Shown: piece after piece, positions 1 through 13,200 of the stretch | Layout of the letters: each line of letters begins with the position of its first letter | How positions within the stretch are numbered: position 1 is the stretch's first letter | DNA from: Blasia pusilla | Taxonomy: Eukaryota; Marchantiophyta; Marchantiopsida; Blasiales | Direction of reading: 5' to 3' | Length of the DNA stretch: 64,000 nt | Assembly (NCBI GenBank): GCA_050084515.1 | Contig: CM114272.1 | Coordinates: forward strand, 45,322,001 to 45,386,000 | The notes under the pieces: generated by a model | What the model was told of the DNA's origin: nothing | The model's input: only the letters and a program-made list of their open reading frames with translations | Databases searched by the model: none | Translations under genes and position numbers: made by a program

Positions 1-19
1 CTTTCGCAAAGTCGTTCAT

Positions 20-265
20 CTATGGTGCGTTCGCACTCGAATCTATCCCATAGATCTGCCTCTGGATCGATGCAAATCCATGCGGAGAATCAACTATGGT
101 GATGTAAGGAGCTGTATCGGAGATGACTACCTTCTTAGAATTTGGATTCACAAGATCCAAGAGGTTGTATAATTCTTCTCCCTTCAACCTATCAATTTCA
201 GGATTAAGCCGATTCAGAAACCCCAGCATGTTATCAAACAACCAATTTTCCATCACAATCAACAT
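20..265 (-). CDS. Unidentified reading frame, possible gene fragment
   Basis: An 81-codon ATG-initiated frame. Its composition looks protein-like (mixed charged and hydrophobic residues with a run reading APYITIVDSPHGFASIQ), but I do not recognise the family. A second minus-strand frame at 1050-1244 (64 codons, ending near WSLKKIIEI) has the same character and could be an upstream exon, with the TC microsatellite lying between them. Both lie upstream of a Helitron 3' end at 1363, so they could be host gene pieces captured by a Helitron; that is inference only. It could equally be chance. Confidence 0.2.
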   Translation of the reverse strand: MLIVMENWLFDNMLGFLNRLNPEIDRLKGEELYNLLDLVNPNSKKVVISDTAPYITIVDSPHGFASIQRQIYGIDSSANAP

Positions 266-469
266 CAGCGTGTTGATGTTTCCTTGCCAAGCTTAGTGGG
301 GTTGGCAGAAGTGCGACAATTATTCCCCATCAAGACTCATCGTAAATGTATGAGCTACACGAAGATCTTCAAGATGACTTGGTAATTGAAATTGTAAATC
401 AAAGTTGTCAATCTGCAAGAAGTCTCCTCTACAAAATGGTGAGCAGCTAAACTTCAAAGGTTGCAATCA

Positions 470-544
470 AATCGATTTACCTAAGGATGCAAACAAGAAA
501 TGTATGCATGGACCTCTAAGTTTACATCCTTAGGTAAATCGATT
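470..544. repeat. Perfect 20-bp inverted repeat, 35-nt loop
   Basis: Arms 470-489 and 525-544 are exact reverse complements (AATCGATTTACCTAAGGATG). The hairpin lies 56 bp before the TC microsatellite. Its role is unknown; a small foldback element or small-RNA precursor are both possible. Confidence 0.75.
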
Positions 545-598
545 GCATTAACTTATACTAAAAGTCATAAAACTTGGAAATCTCACAACTGATTCGTG

Positions 599-792
<194 letters not shown>

Positions 793-1337
793 GAACTATT
801 TGTTTAGCGATTCTTACGCATCATCACTAACTTCAACAGACCTTGAGAAGGGGCGTCCTCGATCAAGGGTAGTACTCGACAATGGCCGCACAAAGACCGC
901 GGAGTGTTGCTCTAGATTTAATAGCTCGCAATGTCATATTGCGATAATCATTGATCATGAGAGTCATAATTGAGCAAGATGTTAGATATGGATCTTATAA
1001 CGGATTGAGCTTCACAATTGAGCCAGAGTCTAAAGTTTGACATGGAGCTTCAAAGTGTAAAAAAAATTTCAATGATTTTCTTGAGGCTCCATTCTTCTAT
1101 CATATCTTGACTTATATCGGGAAGATTCGAGTGCCTCCGATTTGTGATCAGCTCGACTTCTATCCAGTGCTTGATCCCGGGGCCTCTATTTTTCATCGTC
1201 ACCAACTTTGTCTTTAAGTCTCTTCTTCCGGTCATCTCGATCATAATTTCCAGCCATAGAACTTAGTCGAGCTTTGTTGGCAAGCAATGCTCCAAAAATG
1301 GTAATGAGCTATCTTTTATCATTGTTAATTTATGTTT

Positions 1338-1363
1338 GTGCATCGCACGGGCATTCTTACTAG
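1338..1363 (+). mobile_element. Helitron 3' terminus
   Basis: The hairpin GTGC-ATC-GCAC (1338-1348) is followed after 11 bp by CTAG (1360-1363) and then T. This is the canonical Helitron 3' end. The same hairpin occurs at 60848-60858 (+) and in reverse at 32331-32360. The body of this Helitron lies upstream, with its 5' limit not seen. Confidence 0.75.
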
Positions 1364-1610
1364 TTTATATTATTATTGGAGAGTACCTCTTTGATTTTCA
1401 ACCACCTCTTTGCTCGACATGTGGTAACCGGGCAGCAAGAAAATGTTTCCCCCTCTATGGGCAACAAGAAAAAAATTTGTGTAAACATGATTAATCCTAG
1501 TAATTTTGATTTTATTTGTACTTTTAGCCCATAGAAGGGGGTAAAAGGGACTAACCATACCACACAAAAATTTAAGAAAAATCCTTGCTGCCCATAATAT
1601 GCAAAATATT
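1364..1610 (+). mobile_element. Probable 5' end of a second Helitron, head to tail
   Basis: Directly after the CTAG at 1363 the sequence runs TTTATATTATTATTGGAGAG, which resembles the 5' end of the complete small Helitron ending at 32883 (TCTATATTATTATGGGAGAG). The similarity continues with text resembling its body (dictated by the shared phrase GGGCAGCAAGAAAA). The leading TC is degenerate here. The 3' end is not located. Confidence 0.5.
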
Positions 1611-4158
1611 TACGGGCGCTACAATAGGTCGTAGGAGCCGCAATTAACCCTCATGGCCACACGTCGCCTCATGAGGCAGAGGAAGGGCACCGAACAATAC
1701 CCTACGGTAGCATTTGTGGCAAGAGGGTCATCATCAGTTGTGCCTAGATGTGTCTAGGTTTTTTAGGGGACTTCGGGATATAGCACAACATTAAGTAAGG
1801 GAAGCGCATTTAGGGCAAGCATCGGGGAAGGGGAAGAAGGAGCTTTGGGGAAGCTTCTTTTTCCTTGCTTGTTTTCGTTACATGGTCTGAGGTATTTTCT
1901 AGAAGTTTTGTGGAGCTCCTGGTTGTTTGTGCTTGTGCTTTGTCGTTCCTGCTCAATTTTAAAGTCCGATTCGCTTTGTGTATTCGCTATTGCACTAGTG
2001 GCTTTTGAAGCTACGCAGTCTAATTTCCGATACCGGGGCTACTCGATTCAAACAATTTGGGACGCCCACCTCCTGCTGGATTATGCGCATTCACATTCTT
2101 GCTGCACTCTGCATCATACAATTTCAATCAATCAAATCCGTCCTGCCAATTCTTGAGTCTCGCAACTAGCGCATTCAGCAATCCGAACATATGCCTTGCT
2201 TTCCCTTGGTGTTTATCCGCTTTTAGGCCCATAGCGCACTCTGCAATATATAATGTACATGCCCAAATATAGACCGTGGGTGTTTCCTCATGGTTTTGGC
2301 GGCGACGGGGATTCGGTATTCTTTGCTATTGGATAATTGCAACTGTCTGTCTTGATCATGGGGTATTGTGCGACTGCTGCTATCTAGTAATTGCAAGGCA
2401 GTGCTTACATCATAGGGACTTTGTATTGTTGATTGCATCTCTGTATAGTTGGATCATTGAATGGCTCGGAAAAAGAAAAAGAAAAACAGCCATGCCACGT
2501 TCTGTCTAGTTTGAAATTCAACGCACTAAGGAGTTTCCCAATGATTTTTAGCTTTGTGCATGTATGAAGAATTGGATTCCTTCCCACTACCCATCGTGAT
2601 TGTAAACCCTTAGTTTTTGCAACGGAATTTTTCTTCTATGCCTAGGGTGTAGTGTGTTTGTGCCGGAAACATTGCAGCATTGCTGTGTACGCGATCGTTA
2701 GGTAGTTCATCCACTTCTTAGAGATTGGCGCCGGCAGACTTAGTTCCTTTCCCCTCTCTATTACGTTCTCCGATCATTCTCGAGCGTCGCACAAAGGTAG
2801 CATCCTTGGGCTATCGGACCTTATGTCCAAAAAAAGCTTGTCTTCTCCACCATTGCTCAAAAAAATTTGACGCCCTACAATTATGAGATAATAGTGTCTA
2901 TCACCCACTAATTTGCGCTCATGTGCGCTCCTTGTGCTTTTGGTATCTCACACATTTATGTCTATGAGGTTGCTTGCCTACTGCTTTTCGCAGAACCACG
3001 CTTTTGCTTGGATACTGTTTCCAACACTGCAAGCTTACGGTGCGTAACCGTCTTTCTGACCACTGAGAGTCTACTTATTCTTAAAGTGACTTGGTGCAAT
3101 CTGTGTTGTGATGTTGTGACTAACATTTCATAACAGGTGCCTGTATTTTGCGATTCTTAGTTCTCCTGGGTGCAAAATCTCCTACTCATATATGTAATGA
3201 ATCCAGTTCCTATTTGCATTTTACACTGTACTTTCTCATCATTCATATCTACTGGAATGCGCCTGGGCAATTTCAACAGCCATGTACATTTGTATGGCTC
3301 ATTCTCGGCATAACTGGGATTCATATGTGCAAAAAATCTAGAACGTGCATATCTGTTGGATAACAATTGCAATTGCGTGCCTGCGGTTATTTGAATGTTT
3401 ACCGTCCACTTTAAAGTCGCTTTATATTCTGATGTAAACACACATTTCTGATTGTTTTAATTACTTATGAGTTTTATGCAATAATGTTGAACCTGCAAAC
3501 TACGCACTTATCTATGTCAATTTATAGGTGAAAAGGGTCATCTAAGAAGCTGATTGTAGTGCTACATATTCCCCGTGTCTTCCGATATAAGTGCATAGTT
3601 TGCACTACAGCCACATCTTTTAAATGTAGGTTGGCTGACTTTCTCATAGAACTGCATCTTTAGAGTACGGGATTCTGGAGGTATGTACTAATAAGGGTTG
3701 TGCCTACTCCCAACGTGTACCAATGTCACTCTGCTTCATGTCTTCCCATCACAAAGATCAGTGATGAGGCACTTGCCTCCTAATTTTTCTTCTTGCAATG
3801 CACAAGGTCTAAAATAAAACCTGGATCTGTGGGTCCGCACTCTTAGTGGTCAGGGTGTATCCGTGGTAGAACAATGCGATTCTATAGGTGTGGAGGGACT
3901 ATAACACCATATCTGCCCTTTCTAATGGAGCTCACGGTCAATCTCTATGTGACATAACCTCACGTGACAATACCCGTGTGGTAGTTGCTAGAAAACAAAC
4001 GACTAAGTGACATGCCCCTATAGTACATTGCAGCCAACTTCTCGTAATCCTACATCTGTATCTATATAATTATAGCTATTATACATCCCAAATGTATTAC
4101 ACATACAACGCATTTACATAAGACATGCATATACTTGTTTTATAGTCGGTGATCTAAC
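1611..4158. other. Intergenic, nothing identified
   Basis: Only short frames are present, none with a recognisable family. T-rich in places. I see no RNA gene or complete element. Confidence 0.5.
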
Positions 4159-4162
4159 CCGG

Positions 4163-5360
4163 TGTCGTATAGTAAAATCAGCTAGTGTGTAAACTCCTTC
4201 CTCATTAAGTGTTAGATAGAGTTTTATTAGTATTAAGTAAATTAGCTTAGGAAAAGGAAATTCCCATGTTTAAACCTCTTTATGGTGCCTCTTTTATGGG
4301 GGCCCAACTTTAGGAAAAGAGGTAATAAGTAAAAGATGATTTTATAAAAGTAAAGTTGTGAGGTTGGTGTTTTAATGAAAAGAAAAAGTAGTCTTGGTTG
4401 GTGGCTAGGTTAGTTGGGGTAATTTGGAAAATATCAAGTGGATAAAAGAGGATATTTTGGAAGAAATAAGAGGAAATCTACTTGTGTCAAAATGTGATTG
4501 GCTAAGCCTTGAGAGGAAGTCATGTGACACAAGATAAGATTAGCTCTATTTCATACTCTTGTGGATCCCTTGTGAGTATATAAAGAGGAGGGACCTTCAA
4601 GGATTTATCACCTTCTATTTCACATTGTGAGTCTCTCGTGTCACTCTTGAGTGTATGGCTTTGGGATTGCTTGCTCTTCCAATGAGAGTAACTTGACCAT
4701 GGTCTATTCTTCAAGAGGTTTCTAGAGTGTGGTGTATGTGGAGATGAGAGGCTTGTCATCTCAGAGGAGTTTAGTCATACTAAAATAGTGAATGTTTTGG
4801 CTTGTTATTTTCCCAATGAGAGTGGATTATCCCTCTTGGGAGAATAATTCTGCAAAATCCGATTCTTGAAGAGAATAGAGAATGTCTATCAAGCATGCAT
4901 AGGGGTGGAGCACGAGTTGTGTCCGACTTTCCTTTCCTCAATCATTACCATGTGAAGGTACTATTTGCAGATAGGCACTGGTTCACTCACTATTTAGTTT
5001 ATCACTTTGGGGAGGCGTTCATGAACCAGATCATGTAATCTCCAACTCCGATGATTCTTCTTATTATCACATATGGAAGGACATGGGATTGTACTTTGTA
5101 TGTCCTTATATAGCGATCCATGGACGTCAATAGGCCTGCTCAAGTAGGGCTTAACACTAGTTGTGTTATCTTCCTCGTGTACAAGCGTAAAGTAGTTTAT
5201 AGGGATTTTATAATTACGAATTTTGTGGTCCAATGTTACGAAGAAGTGATCGCCTAGGCACTTCCATTTGTGATACCTGTCGTGAGAGAATGGAGAGTAT
5301 ACATAATAATTTTGTATTGAAAATCTAGAGCTTGTTAGAGAATTCACCTTGCATACGACA
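4163..5360 (+). mobile_element. Solo LTR, about 1.2 kb
   Basis: The element begins TGTCGTAT (4163) and ends ATACGACA (5353-5360), so the ends are 8-bp inverted repeats of TG...CA type. It is flanked by CCGG on both sides (4159-4162 and 5361-5364), which may be a 4-bp target duplication. A TATA box (TATATAAA, about 4577) sits in an LTR-like position. No internal coding region adjoins it, so it is read as a solo LTR. The superfamily is not determined. Confidence 0.65.
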
Positions 5361-5364
5361 CCGG

Positions 5365-7734
5365 CCTACAGATAGTCATTGTGTGCAAGGCTACGTTTAT
5401 CATTTACATCCTAACTGGACTTCCTGATTGGCAAACATACTTCAGAAGTCCAGAGCTTTACACATGGTACTTGACAGTCACCTTAGTTCTGTGCTATGCA
5501 CTAGTAATTCAAATAGACTATGGGTACTTCCGTCCACAAAGTGTCGTGAACTTTTTTTAGTATGCACTCTGGCACCATCAGACTTTCCCGAGACTTCTTG
5601 ATTTCAATACTAGAATAAATTCTACTTGAGGTATACTACACACGTCGTCCCATTGGAAGTTATTTTCATAAGCCTCTTTTCACCAAGAGCAGTCTCACCT
5701 GTAAGATCTTCTAAAGAGAAACATATTGCTTATATTCACATTGAACCTCAGTTGTAATCAACCGGAGGATGCATTCCAACATTTGACAGTTCATGCATGG
5801 TGCACCTCATGTACTTGTAAAAATTTTGCGGCCCACGAGTGTTATTGTGCTCAGCATGCAAAATGTTGTGAACACGGGTGAACTGAAAGCCTCGCCGTGT
5901 TACTCTATTCACTATAAATCACTTGTAGTAAACTTTTTGCATGTTCCTCAAACAAAATTTTTACATCTACCAAAAGAATTGCCATGAAATACTTATCTTG
6001 CCCTGCCTTTATCACAATACAATTTTGTAGTGGTCTTTCATTACAGCTAACGTTTTCCTGCCACTGTTTTCATATCTGTCTATCTATGCAAACTTTTCAC
6101 AGATCCCATTAGATTTACATGCGTGTAGTATAAAATTCTCACAACTTTGCTAAGTGCTATTGCCATTCTTATGAGCCTATTACTATCCAGCGCATGTGTC
6201 TATCATGCATTGCTCCAACTAAGAACTCATATACTTCTGTTGCACAATTAAACAGCCTTGGGTTAAAAAATACCAAGTACGTGATTCTCTGTAGAATATT
6301 TTTATACTACGCTTACAATTAATTGTGATGCTATACAGTAGACCTCTTAACCCTGAAATGTATCTTTTAATTCAAAGTGAACTCACACTTGGAAGTGACT
6401 GACAATAGCCATGCCAATATTCAACCAACATTCTTTTTGAGGAAACATTAACTAGTAACCAACCACAGCTACTGCCTTTATTTATAGACCAACACTAGTG
6501 TAAGTTATAAAGTTACTTTGCCTTAAAAAATACCCATACCTATTCTGCTTGATTGTCTACCGTGTATTTCTCTGAAAACTAGACAGCCTTAGTGGAGAGA
6601 GATCGTCAGTCCTAGGAGAGTTATAAGATCTAGATCGACATTACTATTGGACCGTCTACGGCTGCACAATTGCAAGACTAAGGCTAGAAGGAGGGTCTGT
6701 CATTCGAGTAGAATACTAAGGCAACCTACTTGCTCTGTTTGGCCTGAGATTGAGAGTTTGCTCACATAATGGCAAGCCCAATGCTCAACATTAATTAAGC
6801 AAATGAAGTGTTGTGGGTACTACGGGGAAGTGTCCTACAACACAAGTGAACTAAGAATGGCTACTAAGGCTATAAGTGACTATCCTCCTTAAGCTCTATG
6901 TAACGGATACATGGCACAGTATATCATATTGGCCAGTGGCAGATTCTACACGTGTGCACTTTGTTTAACCAGTGGTGCTCGTACTACCCATAATGTATAT
7001 ATCACACATGCATATATGCATGATATAATCCAATTTATTTATAATTCTTGTCTCTTGTTGATTCCAAAATAGGAATCGAAACAAAATACAATGGATTTCA
7101 CAGTGGTTTCTTTCAAACTCTCTCGTGGATTGTCCACTTATTGGTTGGGACCTTGAGCAATCGCACCCAACAAAGCCCGATTTTCTGTACAAGAAAGTAC
7201 GGAGTGTGCTACTAGTGAACTTGAAAGTTAATGAGCTTTACTCACAATAATTTCCATTAATTGAATTGCCAAACCCAACCTACGGTCTTGTAGTGTTGCC
7301 TTCATCCTCTGTTGAGCCAATTTTAAGGGCATCTCAAGAGAAAGGATAGGTCACCCATAGTATGAACACCGATCCATACAGCGCTGAACTGAATGTTTTG
7401 CATGATGTCCAATACTCATTGTCGATTAAAAGAAGACAATCGTTTGATATCTTCCATAACGGAAGCATATTCTTGAGAGAACATGCACACACCCGAGAGC
7501 AATTCCTTGGTGACAAAAATAGTAGATACAAAACTCACTATTGAAACACAAATTTCCCCATTTCTTTTCCCATATCTCAGGGGTTATTTCACTGGCAACA
7601 TTTCATTTGTTGACTACTTACAAATTCGGATTAAAGAATTGTTGAGTGTCTTTACATTGTACAAGCCCTATTTACTTATCATACACCAATTGTGACAATC
7701 CAAAGTCCTTGTATCTGGTAGTCGATAGTGTATC
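5365..7734. other. Intergenic, nothing identified
   Basis: About 2.4 kb with only short unsupported frames. It could hold the 5' part of the Helitron that follows, but I cannot see a TC-type 5' end. Confidence 0.5.
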
Positions 7735-9328
7735 TTGAATATGGAGTTAGATAAGCTAAAACGAAGATATCCGACGTTTCCTGATGAAGAACTTTATGCG
7801 CACTTATCCAAATACAACATTAGTGTGCAAATTCTAGGCAGCCCCCGTTGGCACCAACCTCACCCAAAAGATCTCAAAAAAATGGTCCAGAAGTGGGGTA
7901 TGCCTGACTTCTTTCTCACGCTTACTTCTGATGAAGTTTTTGATACAAAATGGCCTAAAATCATAGATATTGAGGAAATTGTTAAAAGGATGAACCCTGC
8001 CTTCACATGGCGAGACGCACCAGTTGAGTGTGCTGTCTTGTTTCATACTAGGTTAAAGATATTTCTTCACATCTACATCTTTGGTGGGCCTTGCATATTA
8101 GGAAGCATACAGAACTACCTCATTAGTTATGAACTGCATGGCAGAGGGAGTCTACATTTGCACATCATACTCTCGGTAGAAAAGAAGGATGTTAGTAGAG
8201 TGCTACATACCAAGTATCATATCCTCTGAACCCATAGCTCTTGGCTGATCCAGTGCAGTCGATAAGTTGCATCACTACGTGTCAATAAAACAGATGCACG
8301 TATGTAGGCAAGGTGGTTGCATTATTAAAGCGACAAAGGACCATGCACCATATTATCGCATGGGTTTTCCTCAACCTGTGAACAACCAGCTTGACCCTGA
8401 AATTGACAATAAGACCCTAAAATGGACTTATTACAGGCCTGGACTAGAACATCGCAATATAATACCGTATCATCCCGTTATGTTGTGGGAGGCACATATG
8501 AATTTTCAGCGCGTTTCCAATGTGCAATGGTTTTTTCACTTGCTAAAGTATCCTCTTAAGTGTGAACCGCAAGGTGCCCTTAACATTACAACTGAATGTG
8601 CTAAATGTCTAGGCCTTGAGAATTTAAATCAGACAAGATTACGCCTAGTATCAGGCCTTGTATTGAACTGGCCCATTTCATCAACTGCAGCACCCCTTAC
8701 CGCTCTCAAAATCCCTGTTATACAGATATCGCAGGGCATTGAGTATATTGATTCTAGTCCACCACACGGACGAACCACCCTGTACAAAAATGCATCCACT
8801 GTTTGTATACACCCAACGACTATATATTACAATCGTCCAGAGTGTTTATCCACCGTCACCTTCATTGATTTCTGGACGAATTATGAAGTAATCAGGGTTG
8901 ACTCAGGCCATGCTAGCAACTTTGTTGTTGTAGATTTAGTAGGAAACCCGATCTATAGAACAAAAAGACTTGTCCGTTTCACGGAATACCGCCCATTGCA
9001 TCAATGGAATGAATTCTTTTACAATACTCTTCTAAATAACATATTATTCAGGTCTGAATCTAAGGTGCTCACTATGTCGTCATCCTAGTGGACTTACCTA
9101 CATGAATGTATACTCAGGAAAATATTCATGAACGTATCATGTATTGTGAAAGAGACCCAACAAAATGCCATAGCTAACCTTTGGAGTCAAGTCCATACTA
9201 GTGAGATAGTTGCTAAGACACTTGATGTGCTAGGTCTTCATTTGCAGTTTGATTTAACACCCCAGCTGTTCTCAACTTTGCCAGCCGAATCCCTTCCTCC
9301 AAGCATTGAAAATGACTCATCAATTTAG
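7735..9328 (+). pseudogene. Helitron Rep (HUH) region, broken
   Basis: The first frame (7735-8229) carries the HUH nickase motif as GRGSLHLHI, matching the family pattern of a histidine-x-histidine strand. The protein continues in another frame at 8267-9088, with the Helitron-like pattern RPGLEHRNIIPYHP ... MLWEAHMNFQRV ... LLKYPLKCEP. Another piece follows at 9128-9328. So there is one frameshift near 8230-8266 and in-frame stops at 9088 and 9328. No clear start codon precedes it. A Helitron Rep nicks and rejoins the ends during rolling-circle transposition; this copy cannot make it. It differs visibly from the Helitron relics at 54-61 kb. Confidence 0.75.
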
Positions 9329-9334
9329 CCATGC

Positions 9335-10609
9335 TTGCCCCTCGATACTCTAAACACACAACAGACACTATTGTATGACAAAGTTAAGTTGTTGAAATCT
9401 GGTTTAGTGGTCATTACTAGCCCACCGGGTTCGCGAAAAACGTACTTCATTCACTTCATGCAATCATATTGGGTAAGCCAAGGAGTTACTACACTTTTCT
9501 GTGCAACAATTGGCATTGTTGTTGTTCGGCTACACACAAGCGCTATTACACTACACTCCGCATTTGGGATTTCCCTGAAGGGTGACCTTCCTTGTATGCA
9601 TACTGGTTCAGACCAGTACATGCGTCTGAAAACACATAAGATCATCGTTATTGATGAATGCTCTATGTTAACGCCCGGTCTACTTCAGATCATTGCCATG
9701 AGGTTGCATCAGGTATGTCCTTCATCGGGATTACATGCTTTCTCTAGTAAGCTAGTTATTCTACTTGGTGATATATTCCAGCTACCACCTATGTATAAAC
9801 ACCACCAACTACCTTTTTTCCACCTCTGCCTCATTTCTTATTCGCCATTTTTTTTTGATGCCAGCAAATACAGCCTATGCACACCTATTAGACATGCTAC
9901 ATACAAGGAGTTTCTAACCTTCCTTACTCAGATAAGAATTTTTTGTCCTACCCAGGATGACATCGACAATTGCCTTGGTAGATGCTACATTGATGAAAAT
10001 ACAGCTCTTGATTACTTAGATGGAGAAACTCAGGTAATATGTACCCACCGCATTGATGTCTAGGTGTTCAATCTTGTCGCACTTAGGAGGCTATTTGGTG
10101 CAGTTGAGATCTTTCCCATTCACATATCTACACATGCCCCTTCTCATCCACAATTTAATGAGTGGATTTTTTATCAACACTTTCATCAACTTCAATTCCT
10201 TGCTATTGGGTGTAGAGTGCTCCTTACGTCCAATGTAGATATTAAAGCTCAAGCTGCTAATGGTGCCTCATGTACTGTTGTAGATTGTATCCACAAAGGT
10301 ATTGAACTCACCACTATACTAGTGAAATTGCACTAAAATGATACAATAATCTGAGTCTCAAGAACAAACATTGCTAACCTACGGCGCGGACCTGATGAGA
10401 AGTACCACCAAAAAACATTCCCTCTCGTGTTGGGATATGCAATTACAGCACACAAAAGCCAAGGTCTCACTGTCAAAGGAAAGTGTTTACTACACATATG
10501 GTCTGTCTTTGCTCGTGGCATTGTGTATGTAATGTTATCGCGGGTGAAAACTAGGTGCAATCTTCGCATTCTTGGTACCCTTGTTCCTACCAACTTTCAC
10601 ATTTTTTAG
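9335..10609 (+). pseudogene. Helitron PIF1-type helicase, broken
   Basis: Same frame as the Rep part from 8267. It shows superfamily 1 helicase motifs in order: Walker A as PPGSRKTYF (normally GKT, so Gly to Arg), Walker B as VIDECSML, motif III as LLGDIFQLPP, then a segment with SNVDIKAQAANGASCTV and, at 10427-10609, LGYAITAHKSQGLT and YVMLSRVKT. In-frame stops at 10061-10063 and 10334-10336 interrupt it. The family unwinds DNA for Helitron transposition. A same-frame tail continues at 10664-10939. Confidence 0.8.
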
Positions 10610-10663
10610 CAAGCCGCATGACATTGACAATAGCTGAGCTTAGGAATATGAATAGCTAAGCTC

Positions 10664-10939
10664 ATGAAGCTACCTATAGGAATGGTTATAGCTAAAGGGT
10701 TGTCAGCCCCTAAAGCAGCCCACCTACTTGAACGCATGAAGAATGCGCGCGAAGCATGTGTTCTTGTCGATGCACCCTTCGAAAATATGGATCCAACCCA
10801 CACAAATCCAAGTCCTTCCAGCCAAGTTGCTGACATGAGTTCTTCCCATCGATTCCAAACCTCACAGTCATACACAGATACAACTACATACCATGGCCCT
10901 AGACTACCAGAGTCACCTAACAAAAGGAAGTGCACTTAG
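10664..10939 (+). pseudogene. C-terminal tail of the Helitron protein
   Basis: 91 codons in the same frame as the helicase, separated by a stop near 10609. It ends in a Ser/Pro-rich segment and the basic string NKRKCT. No known domain seen. A further basic segment at 11590-11780 (KRRRRCRSLSTKVKL) may be another piece, but the link is unproven. Confidence 0.4.
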
Positions 10940-13200
10940 CACATCACACCTAATTTGTAAGTTTATACTATCTGCTGGTGAAGATTTTGTACATTTTATT
11001 TATGTCCAAAAATACCTTTTGTTAAGTTGTTGACCTGACCATAGTGTGTTTTACGTGCAGAAATACATAAAGGACATCAACTGTTGTTGCGTTGATCCAA
11101 TTCTATCCCCATTACCTAAGGCTGCTAGATCTAACAGTTTGTAGAGAGATTTTGTTCTGCTAAGCATCATATTCTCAGCTATGCATGCTCATGATTTCAC
11201 CAAAGTCTTACTTTGTACACTTTTTGTTCAAACAAACATACTCATATATAGCTTCGGTGCTATTTCCGGATTTCCATAAATATTTTTGTTTCACTACCCT
11301 TTATTTGACTTTCTGTATGTTCATACAATGCAATTCAGGCTGGTGCCCATCCATTTTTTTTCTGCCATCCACTTTTGTCTGTAGCTTGTTGTGTGGGATA
11401 CTTGGTTTTGCTGATCCTTTGTTTCTACAAGTTCTATATCCAACTCACATTGTATGCTCATAATGCTGTAAATTCATATTTAACAATAGCGTTGAACTTC
11501 ATTTCATATCGTGTTTACAATTCAGTTCATGTATAGTGTTGATTTTATCTATGTTTTGCTATGTTCAACGCAGAAATCAACAAGGACAAAGTCACTAAAA
11601 AACAGTGCATATCACACTCCTTTTCCAGCGAACCGTGGCAAAAATACAAAAAGGCGAAGAAGGTGTCGGTCCCTCAGCACAAAAGTGAAACTTCCTAGCA
11701 TCGGTGATCCTATCTACTATGAAGACAATGTCCCTATGGCACTTTTTAAAGCAGCATTGAAGAATATTGGAACAGCCTAGGTTCATCTCGACGATAGTGA
11801 ATGTGACAATGATATACTCTGAACTATTGTGCGGTCCGTAATTGAAGACCACGATGACGACATGGAAACAATTACTACTCTAAGGCACCAAGTCGAGGAT
11901 ATTCTAGCCGACTTACTTGTCCTTGAGTAGCATTGTGTACACATCCATTTGGATGACCTCAAGTTGCTTGGTCGGATTACTGCTCTGAAAAGCCGATGCA
12001 AAAAAGCGTAATTGCCACCAAGAATTTTGTATTGTTATCATGCTATTTTTGCACATGTGTTCATACGAATCATGTATCAGTATTTGTTTGTCTACAATGA
12101 ATTCAAGATCATTTTTGTGTGTGACTAAAACCTGGGCACTTCTTTTGAACATTTCAGTGCCACATGACATTTTACAATTGTATAAGTTCTACTTTCATTC
12201 GACCTGCGATTTGGTACACTGAAAACCATTTTATGATGATATTTTTTGTGCTTTCCAAAAATATCAGTAAAGTTTGCATATTTGTTTCCTGCTGTTGCAT
12301 TCAGTCTATGTAATTTTTTGGTATTCTTTTCGTGCATGCACACCCGCCATTAATTTCCTGACCATGTTCTTAAGTCCAAATTTTATTCCGCTCCTTATAT
12401 GCATTTAGGACCATTGCAGAGTTGTATGTATGTATGATGTTGAACTATCTATTCATTGTTTCCCGTAGCTTAGTCGCTGAATCATTTAGTAACAGTCATT
12501 ATTGATTTCCTACATTGCTTGCTTCTGGCTCATCTTGGTGTCAGGTGCTTTTCCTACAAACTTATTAGTGCTCACCATGATGCACCGGAAATCCCTTTAT
12601 ATAAACCTCAAATACGTTAACCCAAGAAAAGTGAGTTTCCGCCATCTTTACTTGTGATATAGGCAGCCTGATTTACATAGAACTCCATCATGCCTGAAAA
12701 ACATTGCATTAATGCTACTCCAAATCCTTGTCTTGTATTCAAAAAACACATACACTATAGCTGAACACATTATCAGCTAAATTAGGTTGAAACTTCTTGC
12801 TTGTTCATCGCCATACATTGTATCGTTCACTATCTACTAAGATTTACTGAAAAGACATCAACCCTATAGTTGCAAATTCTGAGTTTTAATGAAAAAAACA
12901 TCGACCCTAAAATTACAAATTCTGGCTGTGCCCATTACTTGCACTACAATATGTATATGTGCTAAACACAATAGTAGTGACTAAGGTAAAAACGCTTGCA
13001 TGTAAGCTTTTGCACCTTGTAAGTTGCAGTGATTGTTTAATATCTGCGACTTTCCCTTCTATTCAACTTTGTAACATCATTGTTAGGCATACTCTTGCTA
13101 TATCCAGATAACAATTCACTACAACACACTTCACGCCACAGTTGGGGGCCGCATACTAGTTTCTTACTATCCAATTGTCATGCGTCATATGTGGACATGT
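10940..13200. other. Intergenic, nothing identified
   Basis: Short frames only. The 11511-11780 frame with a basic stretch is the only one with any protein-like character. Confidence 0.4.
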
